Position numbers and translations under genes: made by a program. DNA of 26,232 bases from Chrysophaeum taylorii (Eukaryota; Sar; Pelagophyceae; Pelagomonadales; Pelagomonadaceae): positions 1 through 26,232 of the forward strand of contig JAQMWT010000403.1 in assembly GCA_029834535.1 (NCBI GenBank), given 5' to 3'. This document shows, in pieces, positions 17,271-25,981 of the stretch. Under the pieces are notes generated by a model. That model worked only from the letters and a program-made list of their open reading frames with translations. It was not told where the DNA came from and did no database searches. How positions within the stretch are numbered: position 1 is the first letter of the stretch; the number at the start of each line of letters is the position of its first letter.

Positions 17271-18683
17271 CGCGTGCGACGGCGATGGAGCCTTCGCCCG
17301 GCAAACGGGACGACGCGCTCGAGCCAGGGACGCTACGCGAGCCTCGACGCCGGCATGGCATGCCGGGGTGTTTCTTTCGATGTTCTTTCGGGGTTCTGGC
17401 GCGCGCAAAAATGCGACGCGATTTCGCCTTTATTCCGCGCGAACTCTTCGGTACGCGCGATGATGCCCGGACGGCTTGCCGCGCTCGCGTCTGCGGTCAA
17501 AGCCCGCTTCCACGGCCACGACTCGCTCTTCCGACTGCGGACTCGGACTCGCCCGCGGGTTGACGTCCAGTCGACCAACCCGAATAAAAACTCGGCGGCG
17601 CGCTTGACGGGCGGCGCGCCGGCGCTCGACGCGTCTGCCAGCGCTTCGATACGATGCGTGCGGGCGTCTTCGTCGCCGCTGCGAGCGGCCACCGCCGGTT
17701 TTTTTCTTTCGATGTTCTTTCGGGGTTCTGGCGCGCGCAAAAATGCGACGCGATTTCGCCTCTTTTACGCGCGAACTCTTCGGTACGCGCGCGATGCGTG
17801 CCGGCGTCTTCGTCGCCGCTGCGACCGGCCACCGAAATCGACAACGGCTTGCCGCGCACGCGTCTGCGGTCAAAGCCCGCTTCCACGGCCACGACTCGCT
17901 CTTCCGACGGGACGTCCTCGAGAACGCGCGAGAGCGAACGAGACTCGACCCTCGACTCGGTGGATCGAACATCGTTTCACCTTCGATACGATGCGTGCCG
18001 CCGGCTTCGTCGCCGCTGCGAGAGGCCACCGCCGTCGCGACCGCGGACTCGGACTCGCCCGCGGACTCGGACTCGCCCGCGGGTTGACGTCCAGTCGACA
18101 AACCCGAAAAAAAACTCGGCGGCGCGCTCGACGGGCGGCGCTCCGCGCCGCCGGGCCCGGCGCTTCGATACGATGCGTGCCGGCGTCTTCGTCGCCGCTG
18201 CCAGCGGCCACCGCCGTCCCGACCGCGGCCTCGGACTCTCCCCCGCGGGCGACATCGGCTCGCCGTAAAGTCGCGGCCTTCGTCGAGGCGTCGTCGACCT
18301 CGACGCGTCCGCGACCGCGATTACGCTTTGGTCGACGGTGGTCGCGCCACGTCCTGGGACTGGCCGGGCTCTGGCCATCGCAAACCTCGCGACCTACTGC
18401 TGGAGCGCCTACGGATCGAAGACCACGAAAAACGCGGCGACGACCGCGACGAGCGTGCCGCGCGCACACGCGCCGACGACCGGCCGCGCGCCCGCGCGCG
18501 CCCACGACGACCGCCCGTGGCCGCGCTCTGGCCATCGCCGACGGAGAAGAAGAAGACGAAGACCTCCCCTTTCGCGTCTACGGCGAAGTCCGCTTCCGCG
18601 GCCACGCCTCGCTCTTCCCGCAGCGGCCGTCCTCGCCGCGAGAACCTCTGGACCGTCGACCGCGACGGCGCGTCCGCTATCTA
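17271..18683. repeat. GC-rich mosaic of scrambled repeat blocks
   Basis: Several blocks recur in changing order. TTTCTTTCGATGTTCTTTCG starts at about 17370 and 17701, each about 95 bp. CGATACGATGCGTGC(G/C)GGCG, ending GGCCACCG, occurs near 17647, 17975 and 18164, with a partial copy near 17788. GCCCGCGGGTTGACGTCCAG occurs near 17550 and 18070. CGCTTCCACGGCCACGACTC occurs near 17507 and 17878 and, varied, near 18592. The last block, preceded by GTCTACGGCGAAG, resembles the VYGEARF helicase segment of H2. Very high GC leaves long ORFs open in most frames (541 codons at 17274-18899, plus antisense ones); I do not regard them as genes. Confidence 0.7.
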
Positions 18684-18776
18684 TGGATTATGCGCCACGC
18701 CCTCCTTCTCAGTACGCCCGCCGCCACCCCGGCGCCTACACCAAAAACATTGTCTATAAGGAAATACTCCAATAAA
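18684..18776 (+). pseudogene. RepHel start fused to its 3' end, out of frame
   Basis: 18684-18710 matches H2 19794-19820, including the ATG (18690). From 18713 the sequence matches H2 from 25274, encoding the last codons RRHPGAYTKNIVYKEILQ in a different frame. All 5.4 kb between has been lost. AATAAA overlaps the old stop at 18771-18776. Confidence 0.8.
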
Positions 18777-19014
18777 AGCGGCCCTCGGCCATCACATAGT
18801 CCATCCGCAAAAAACGCAAAGCCGAAAATAAACAGGCATAACGCTAACCCCCAGAAGGCTTCGCGCAACGGAAAGCAAGGAAAAGGGTACCCACCCTAAC
18901 CCAAGAACGAAAAATTGCGCAGAAATCTTCAAGAACCGAAAAGACAGAATTTCCACGGCGTGCGACGGCGTTTGTGGTCGGCTCCCGAGACGCGACGGCC
19001 CTCGAGGCCGTGGG

Positions 19015-19130
19015 GGTCCGGGGGTGTCCCCTGGCGGGGGGTTTGGGGGGCAGAGCCCCCAATTCCCGGGGGGTTCGGGGGGCTTGCCCCCCGAGAAAAA
19101 GCCGGAAAAAACCCGACTTGGCCTTACTAG
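19015..19130 (+). promoter_or_regulatory. Helitron H1 3' terminus with hairpins and CTAG
   Basis: Runs of five to six G with three GC hairpins precede the end. The last is TCGGGGGGC/GCCCCCCGA (19075-19094, two-base loop), 36 bases before the terminal CTAG (19127-19130). Helitrons need a 3' hairpin and CTRR end for termination. Here the hairpin is stronger and further from the end than the usual 10-20 bases. Confidence 0.75.
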
Positions 19131-19286
19131 TCCACAATAATTAATTGGGAAATGTCAGTCAGTGTGTGACAAAACATTACCGGACCTATACTTTCTGTTC
19201 ATATCCCTTCCACAATAATTAATTGGGAAATGTCAGTCAGTGTGTGACAAAACATTACCGGACCTATACTTTCTGTTCATATCCCT
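19131..19286. repeat. 78-bp tandem duplication of the Helitron 5' tip
   Basis: 19131-19208 and 19209-19286 are identical and both start TCCACAATAATTAATT. The duplication lies exactly at the element's 5' end, so it offers two possible 5' termini. H1, H3 and H4 each have only one. The region from 19287 to the start codon holds 5' untranslated sequence with no other gene. Confidence 0.95.
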
Positions 19287-19799
19287 ATGTATGCTCGAAA
19301 CGGGCCGACAAAATCTGCGTTTTGTAAAGCCGATTTATTTCAAAACGCTTCACCCGCGACCTACTTTCTGTTCTTTGCTAAATGTATGAGCCAAAAGCCT
19401 TGATGTTTATAAAATGTTTTCTTCTTGCCATCTGCGGCGAGCCTTGTAGTATCGGAGAGAGCGTAGAAGTTTGAGCGAGAATCTGGGGTGGTTGCTGTAC
19501 GTACGTCTCGAGTTCGGATCCTGTTAGTATTTCGAAGGAGAAAACCCGTAGTATTCGTTTAAAAGAAAACCCTCTCGGATGGTCGATTTGTATGCTGGTA
19601 GTCGTAGATCGAGAGTGTTCGAAGAAGAAAACCTAACCTCCTGGGGAGTGGTGTGGTTGCTGTGTAGAGAGACCGGGGTGGTTGCGTTGCGTACGCCTCG
19701 AGTTTGTTGCCCTCCCCTCGCCCTAGAAGATATAACGATCACAATCGTGGCGTCACTGCGAACTTGTCACAGCAGATTCCGAACCGAGCACTGTGGATT

Positions 19800-22700
19800 A
19801 TGCGCCACGCCCTCCTCCTCATTATCATGGTAACGACCGACGCGCCGTCCTCCTCCGCCACCGCCGCCTTCAGAGACCTCGCCGACGACGAAATTCTCGC
19901 GCTCTGGCGCGATCGCAACGAACGATGCGAACCCTGTTCGGCCGAGGGATGCGACGCGTGCTGCCGCACCGGCCGCCGATTCTCGACCAAGCACGACGCC
20001 TACACGTATGTGTACGGCCGCCAACGGCGAATCAACGCCGCGCGCCTCCTCCGGACCGACGCGAACGACGCCGCGCCGAACGCGATTCCGGCGCCCGTCG
20101 GACAGGTACGGACCGTCGACGGTCCTCCACAGCCTCGCGCCGCCCCGGCCGCGCTCGCTCCCGACGCTACCTTGCCCGCCGCCACCCCCGCAACCGCCGT
20201 CGACGACGCCGCGGGTACGTATCGGAGCTTCACCGATGCCGAGATCCTCCACTTCTGGCAACACCGCGAGGACGCGTGCGCGTCGTGCGCGGGACGCGGC
20301 TGCGACACGTGCTATCGAACGGGGTACCGTTTTACGTCCAAGCACGCCGGATACAGATACGTCCGCGAACGCCACCGCCGCCTCGCCGCGCGCCACGCGG
20401 CTTCGCCCGAGGAGACCGCGGCGGTGCGAGACGCGCACGCGGAAGAGCAGCGGCAGTCGCGAGCGCGCGCGGACGCGCGGGGGGACCGCGACGCTCGCCT
20501 GGCGACCCATGCCGCCGAGCAGCGCGTATTGCGCCAGCGCGCCGACGAACGAGGGGACCGCGACGCCCGGCTCGCAACCCACGCCCAGGAACAACGCGAG
20601 GTCCGCCAACGAACCGACGACCACGGGCAGCGCGCCGCGCGCCTTGCCGCCAACGCCGCCGAACAGCGACGCGCCCGCCAAAATGTCGTCAACGAAGTGC
20701 GGCGACGCCCGACCTTCGTCGCCCGCTGCGCCCTCGAGGACTTCGACGACAGAACCGTCCCCACGCACGACGCCGGCGCGATGGACAAAGTCTGTCCGTA
20801 CTGCTACGCGCTTTACTGGAAGTCCGAGGAGACGACCACAAACACATACAACCGGTGCTGCTCGGGGGGCACGATCGTGCTTCCCGACCCTCCGAACCCG
20901 CCTCCGGAGTTCGTCCATCTCATCACGACACGCCACGCCACCGGCCGCGCCTTCAGAGCCGACACCCGCAAGCTCAACAACGCTTTCACGTTCGCGAGCA
21001 TGCAGGTCCACGACGAGCGCCCGTTCGCCAGAAGCAGCACGACCTCGAGCAATCGGTGCCCCCTCAGCGCCCTGCGCATCTCGGGGCAAATACACCACCG
21101 CCTCGGCTCCTTGCGGCCGCGGGCCGGCGAGGCTCCGATGTTCGCGCAGACGTACCTGCTCGATCCCGGCACGCAACTCCAGCACCGCCTCCAGTCGACG
21201 CTCATGAACGATCACATGGTCCGCACGGTCCAGGCCGTCATCCTCGCCAACAACCGCTTCGTCCGAACGTTTCGACACGCCGACGCCTACATCAACAGCG
21301 CGAACGCCGACGCAACCAACGCCCGAATCGTCATCCATGCGGAACAAAGGCCCGCCGACCACCACGCGCGACGCGGAAACGCGCAGGTCGTCGACGAGGT
21401 CGCCATGATCGTCCTCGGCGACGAAGAGACCGCCGTGCCGAACCGCGACATCGTCGTCCACTGCGAGGGCGCGCACGGGCGGCCCGAGCTCGAGCTCATC
21501 AGCATCTACAACGGGCAGCGCGATCCCCTTCACTTCACCCTCATGTTTCCCACGGGGCGGCCCAGCGGCTACAACATCGGAATCAACAAGGTTAACCCCG
21601 AGGACGGGACCGCCCGCCTCACCACCATCACGCCAAAGGAATATTACGTTTATCGCGCGCACCTCCGCGCGCCAAAACCCGGACAAACCACCTGCCGGCC
21701 CCGAGGACGAGACCAACAGAGAGACCAAGAGCGAGACCAACAGAGACGCAACAACAACACTTCGCCGGTACTGGCCCTCGCCCTCCACGTTTTTTCCCTC
21801 ATCCACCGCCTCAACCACTTGAGCCACGAGTACTTCCTCGACGGCGCCGTCAAGATGGAGGTGTCGCGGATCGAGTGGTGCCGCCGGAACCAAAAGAAGC
21901 TGCGCGCCGATCTCTACTTCGGTCTCCAAGACGCCGTCGCGGATGGCGAGGCGGGCAACGCGGGCAAACGCAGCATCCTCCCGTCCACGTTCAAGGGGTC
22001 GCAGCGAGAGATGCGCGCCGCCTACCAGGACGCCATGGCCATCGTCAGAGTTTGCGGCAGGCCCTCATTCTTCATTACGTTCACGTGCAACCCGAAGTGG
22101 GACGAAATCATGGCCGAGCTCTACGAGCACGAGGAGCCCCACATGCGACCCGACCTCATCATCCGCGTCTTTCACATTAAGCTCGCCGAGCTCCTCCGCG
22201 ACCTCACCGAGCGCTCCGTCCTCGGCCGCGTGCACGCGTACACGTACACGATCGAGTACCAGAAGCGGGGCCTGCCCCACGCCCACATCCTCCTCATCCT
22301 CGACAGCCGAGACGACATCGCCGCCGACGACGTCGACAAGGTCGCCTGCGCAGAGCTCCCCGACCCGAACGACCCGAGACACGAGGAACTCCTCCAAATC
22401 GTCGTCAACCACATGCACCACGGGCCCTGCGGCCGCGACTACCCGTCGTGCCCCTGCATGCAGGACGGAGAATGCTCCAAGCGCTTTCCCAAAGAATTCC
22501 AACGGCACACGACCGTCCCGGAGGACAACTACGTCCAATACCGCCGCCGCTCGCCCCAAGACGGCGGCCACACCTATACCAAGGTCATAAACGGCCGCCC
22601 CTACGTCATCGACAACAGATGGATCGTCCCCTACAACCCCTGGCTCCTCAAGAAATACAAGGCGCACCTCAACGTCGAGATCTGCTGCACCATCCACGTC

Positions 22701-22826
22701 TGCGCCTACCTGTACAAATATGTCTTCAAGGGCCCGGACAGCGCAACGATCACGATCCGGCAAGACACGTCTCGCGGCCACCGCGACCCCCGCCTCCTGG
22801 ACGAGATTTCGACGTACAAGACCTAA
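19800..22826 (+). pseudogene. RepHel: Helitron RepHel, Rep (HUH endonuclease) part, cut off by insertion
   Basis: Rep nicks and joins DNA strands in rolling-circle transposition. I chose the ATG at 19800, the first in frame; another is at 19827 with a G at +4. Residues 43-54 and 160-171 are two copies of a C-x2-C-x4-C-x2-C module (CEPCSAEGCDAC and CASCAGRGCDTC), each followed by RTG and a KH..Y motif. Residues about 215-295 are Arg/Asp/Gln-rich 24-residue repeats. C332-x2-C335 with C353-C354 is the cysteine motif usual in Helitron proteins. The Rep core includes FFITFTCNPKW, the HUH motif (H827-A828-H829 in RGLPHAHILLIL) and the tyrosine motif YLYKY (Y970 and Y974). The frame ends after 1008 codons at a TAA supplied by the insert at 22824. 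All Rep catalytic motifs are intact; the helicase is disconnected. Confidence 0.92.
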
Positions 22827-22866
22827 CTAACTAACTAACTTCGGACCTCTCCCGGGCATGGGAGCC
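22824..22866 (-). mobile_element. TTAG-R retroposon copy D, 43-bp 5'-truncated insert
   Basis: On the plus strand it reads (TAAC)4 then TTCGG, then ACCTCTCCCGGGCATGGGAG and CC. Its reverse complement is the last 40 or so bases of copies A and B, including the hairpin and GTTA tail. It is flanked by GTACAAGACC (22814-22823) and GTACCAGACC (22867-22876), a 10-bp target duplication with one mismatch. Insert plus duplication is 53 bases, equal to 2 modulo 3, exactly the frame offset between the flanking coding parts. Confidence 0.9.
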
Positions 22867-22876
22867 GTACCAGACC

Positions 22877-25336
22877 GGCCGCTACATTTGCTCGACGGAG
22901 GCCCTCAACCGCATCTTCGGCAACGAAACCCACGCGAGGCACCCCGCCGTCTTCCACCTCGCCGTCCACCTCGAAAACGGCCAGCGGGTCTACTGGCAGG
23001 ATTCCGACGACCCCGCCCTCCGCGACTACTACGCCTCGCTCGCCGCCCAGACCCCCCCCGACACCACGCTCACTGCCATGTTCAACCTCAACAACGCCGC
23101 CAAGACCAACAAGGCAAACGGCATCCAGCACATCGAGCCCTACCAGGTCGACCCCCTCACGCTCCTCTACACCGACCTCCCCACACACTACACGTTCTCA
23201 GACAAAAAAACTTGGGTCCCACGAAGAAGAGGAGACACCAAACGCCGCGAGCGCCTCGGCCTCGACGAGAACGACTTCTCGACGGATACCGTGGCGCGCA
23301 TGTACGCCGTCTCTCCCAAGAACCAGGAGGCCTTCCACATGCGCGTCCTCCTGACAGTCGTCCGCGGGCCCACCTGCTACTCCGACTTGCGCATTGTGCC
23401 CGGGAAAAACAACGACAAGCCGTACGACACCTTCAAGGAAGCCTGCAAGGCGCGGAACCTCCTCCACGACGACGCCGAATGGACCAAGTGCCTCGAGGCC
23501 GCCGCGGTCACCAACACCGCGTACGAGCAACGGTTGCTCTTCGCCATGCTCATCACTCACTGCGAGCTCACTAACCCCTTCGTCATCTGGGAAGCCACGA
23601 AGAAAACCCTTACCACCGACATCCTCCGCCGGTACCGGACACATCACCGCAACCAGGACCTCGACCTCAACGAGAGCATGGAGAACGAAGCCCTCCTCGA
23701 CATCCAGGCCCACCTCGAAGGCGCCGGCATGACAATGCGCCAAGTCGGCTTGCCCGAGCCCACGCAGGCCGAGCAGCTCACGTCGCGGTTCGTCGCCGAG
23801 GAACTCCGCTTCGGCGACACCCGGGAGAAGCGCGCCGCCCTCGCCGAGATCCTGCGCCGCAACCTCGAAAGCATGCGCCAGCACAACCAGCCGCAGCTCG
23901 ACACCTTCAACGAGATCATGATCTTCGTCTACCAAGGTAGTCCCCCCATGCTCCTCGCGCCCGGCGCCGCCTTCTTCATACAGGCGGCCGCGGGAACCGG
24001 CAAAACTTTCCTCTGCCAGACGCTCCTCGCAGCCGTGCGCGAACGCCACCACGTTGCGCTCGCCACCGCGAGCTCCGGCATCGCCGCCACGCTCCTCCAG
24101 GGCGGCCGCACCGCGCACTCGCGTTTCAAGATCCCGCTCAACGTGTCCGACACGAGCGTCTGCAACGTCACGAGAAACAAGAAGGACCGCACCCGCGACG
24201 TCCTCACCAAGGCCAAGCTCATTTTGTGGGACGAAGCGCCCATGACGAACAAGGACACGCTCATGACCGTGGACCGCACGCTGCGCGACATCCTCATGAC
24301 CGACGCGCCCTTCGGCGGCAAGGTCATCGTCTTCCTCGGCGACTTCCGCCAGACGCTGCCGATCGTCAAGCGCGGCCGCCGGTACGAAATCGTCGGCGCC
24401 TGCATCAAGAACGCGCCCGTCTGGGCCCACGTTCGTGTCCGCGAGCTCACCGTCAACATGCGCGTCAAAATGTCTGGCGGCCAGGACCAAGTCGACCTCC
24501 AACAGTTCGCCGACTTCCTCCTCCGCGTCGGAAACGGCACGCTGCCCACCGAGCCCGCCCTCGGCGACGACTGGATCAACCTCGGCACCCACGTGCCCCA
24601 CGTCGACAGCCCCGCCGACTTGACCGCCCGCGTCTACGGCGAAGCCCGCTTCGACGACCCCGCGTGGCTTTTCGAACGCGCGGTTCTCACGCCCAAGAAC
24701 TCGAACGTCGACCATTACAACGCCGAGATGACCGCGACCTTCCCCGGCTCCACCGTCCACACCTTCCACTCGGCCAACGAAGTCGCATACGAGGACGACC
24801 CCGTCCTCTACCCCATCGAATTCTTGAACTCCCTCACGCCCAGCGGCATGCCTCCCCACGAACTCAGACTCAAGGTCGGCATGCCCGTCATGCTCCTTCG
24901 AAACGCCACCCCCCTCCACTCCAACGGAACGCGCTACGTTCTCCTCCGCGTCGTAACCGACTGCCTCCTCGAACTCGCCACCTGGATCAAAGACGAAGCC
25001 GGCGTCCCCCAACGACACACGCTCCTGGTCCCCCGCTTCACGTTTACGACCACCGGCAACGACTACCCCTTCACATTGCGACGCCGCCAGTTCCCACTGC
25101 GCCCCGCTTTCGCGATGACCATCAACAAATCCCAAGGCCAAACCCTTAGAAAGGTTGGCCTCCTCCTCCCCGAACCCGTCTTTTCACACGGCCAACTATA
25201 CGTCGCCCTTAGCCGCGTCGGCCGCCGTGATGACTTCGTCTTCTACGCCCAGAACAACACCTTCGTCCGCGACTACGCCCGCCGCCACCCCGGCGCCTAC
25301 ACCAAAAACATTGTCTATAAAGAAATACTCCAATAA
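22877..25336 (+). pseudogene. RepHel: Helitron RepHel, PIF1-type helicase part, separated from Rep
   Basis: This is the continuation of the Rep-helicase protein, displaced to another frame by the insert. Coding similarity starts at 22877 (GRYICSTEALNRIFG), although the first ATG in this frame is 23078. The helicase domain unwinds DNA during transposition. Visible motifs are Walker A AAAGTGKT (GTGKT at 23993-24007), Walker B WDEAPM (Asp-Glu at 24230-24235), GDFRQTLPI (motif III), LTVNMRV, KVGMPVMLLRN, INKSQGQT (25121-25144) and LYVALSRV (motif VI). All are intact and the frame is open to TAA at 25334-25336. If translated alone from 23078 it would give a 752-residue helicase. The earlier FNLNNAAKTNKANG and TWVPRRRG segments match Helitron Rep-helicase linkers. 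No endonuclease domain follows. Confidence 0.92.
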
Positions 25337-25392
25337 AACGGCCCTCGGCCATCACATAGTCCATCCGCAAAAAACGCAAAGCCGAAAATAAA
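25332..25392 (+). promoter_or_regulatory. Two AATAAA polyadenylation-like signals
   Basis: AATAAA overlaps the RepHel stop codon (25332-25337) and occurs again at 25387-25392. Both are conserved in H1 (18771-18776 and 18827-18832). Use as poly(A) signals is inferred. Confidence 0.5.
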
Positions 25393-25569
25393 CAGGCATA
25401 ATGCTAACCCCCATAACGCTTCACGCAACGGAAACCAACGAAAACGGTGCACACCCTAACCCAAGAACGAAAAACTTACCAAGAAATCTTCAAGAACCGA
25501 AAACACTCAATTTCCACGGCGTGCGACAGCGTTTTTCGTCGGCTCCCGAGACGCGACGGCCGTCGAGGC

Positions 25570-25689
25570 GGTGGGGGGTCCGGGGGTGTCCCCCGGCGGG
25601 GGGTTTGGGGGCAGAGCCCCCCAATTCCCGGGGTTCGGGGGCTTGCCCCCGAGAAAAAAGGCCGAAAAAACCCGACTTGGCTTTACTAG
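25570..25689 (+). promoter_or_regulatory. Helitron H2 3' terminus with G-runs, hairpins and CTAG
   Basis: Runs GGGGGG, GGGGG, GGGGGG and GGGGG lie within about 50 bases (25573-25612), interleaved with CCGGGGG/CCCCCGG and GGGGGC/GCCCCC hairpins. The final hairpin is TCGGGGGC/GCCCCCGA (25635-25652). CTAG follows 34-37 bases later. The architecture matches H1, although loop and stem lengths differ with compensating changes. Confidence 0.75.
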
Positions 25690-25981
25690 TCCACAATAAT
25701 TAATTGGGAAACGTGAGTGTGTGTCCCGACCACATGAACGGAACTCTACTTATTGTCGAAGCCTATGTATGCTGAAACGGAAAGACAAAATCTGCGTTTG
25801 TAAGCCGATTTATTTTCAAAACGCTTCACCCTCCGGACTATTTCTTGTTCGTGCTAATTGGCTGTATGAGCCAAAAGCCATTAATATTTATTAAAATGTT
25901 TTCTTCTGCATCTACGGCGAGCCTTGCAGGATATCGGAGAGACCGTAGGAAGTATTTGAAAAAACCGACTTGGCTTACTAG
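25690..25981 (+). mobile_element. Helitron copy H3, 292-bp miniature
   Basis: It begins TCCACAATAATTAATTGGG immediately after the H2 CTAG and ends GACTTGGCTTACTAG at 25981. About 265 bases match the 5' region of H1 and H2 (with many small indels), then jump to the last 24 or so bases of the 3' end. The terminal hairpin and G-runs are missing. It has no coding capacity. Confidence 0.85.

Larger units (their letters stand above)
14604..19130 (+). mobile_element. Helitron copy H1, gene-deleted derivative with filler
   Basis: It begins TCCACAATAATTAATTGGG after an A (14603) and ends TTACTAG at 19130, matching the known Helitron rule of 5' TC, 3' CTAG and insertion after A. Its first 380 bases match the 5' region of H2 and its last 418 match the 3' end of H2, but the RepHel gene between them is missing. 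Only 27 bases around the start codon (18684-18710) survive, fused to the last 21 codons' worth of sequence (18713 on), out of frame. The 3.7-kb interior is unrelated to H2: a retroposon fragment, a large palindrome of another helicase, and GC-rich repeat mosaic. It is non-autonomous. Confidence 0.85.
19131..25689 (+). mobile_element. Helitron copy H2, carries the RepHel gene
   Basis: This is a full-length 6559-bp copy. The 5' TC at 19131 directly follows the CTAG of H1, and its own 3' CTAG is 25686-25689, immediately followed by the TC of H3. It holds one large gene (Rep plus PIF1-type helicase), split by a retroposon insert. No AP endonuclease domain is present, so it is a canonical Helitron rather than a Helentron. 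The 3' hairpin TCGGGGGC/GCCCCCGA is at 25635-25652. Confidence 0.9.

Noticed and set aside
17274..18899. 541-codon plus-strand ORF and long antisense ORFs
   Set aside because: Very GC-rich repetitive sequence with few stops in any frame; Arg/Ala/Pro-rich composition, repeats read in different frames, no motif.
13850..22840. (TTAG)n/(TAAC)n read as telomeric repeats
   Set aside because: Only three to five tetranucleotide units, always attached to the same retroposon 3' end; this is a tail, not telomere sequence.
22814..22873. The break in RepHel explained as a small intron (GTACAAG ... CCGTACCAG, with a TAACTAAC branch-like motif)
   Set aside because: The available GT..AG intervals are 51 or 60 bases, both multiples of 3, and would not correct the frame difference of 2. 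The target duplication and the match to the TTAG-R 3' end explain the 53 bases fully.
19767..25141. Minus-strand ORFs of 720 and 647 codons and a 600-codon plus-strand ORF overlapping RepHel
   Set aside because: They are shadows of the high-GC RepHel gene; only the RepHel frames carry HUH, YLYKY, Walker and helicase motifs.
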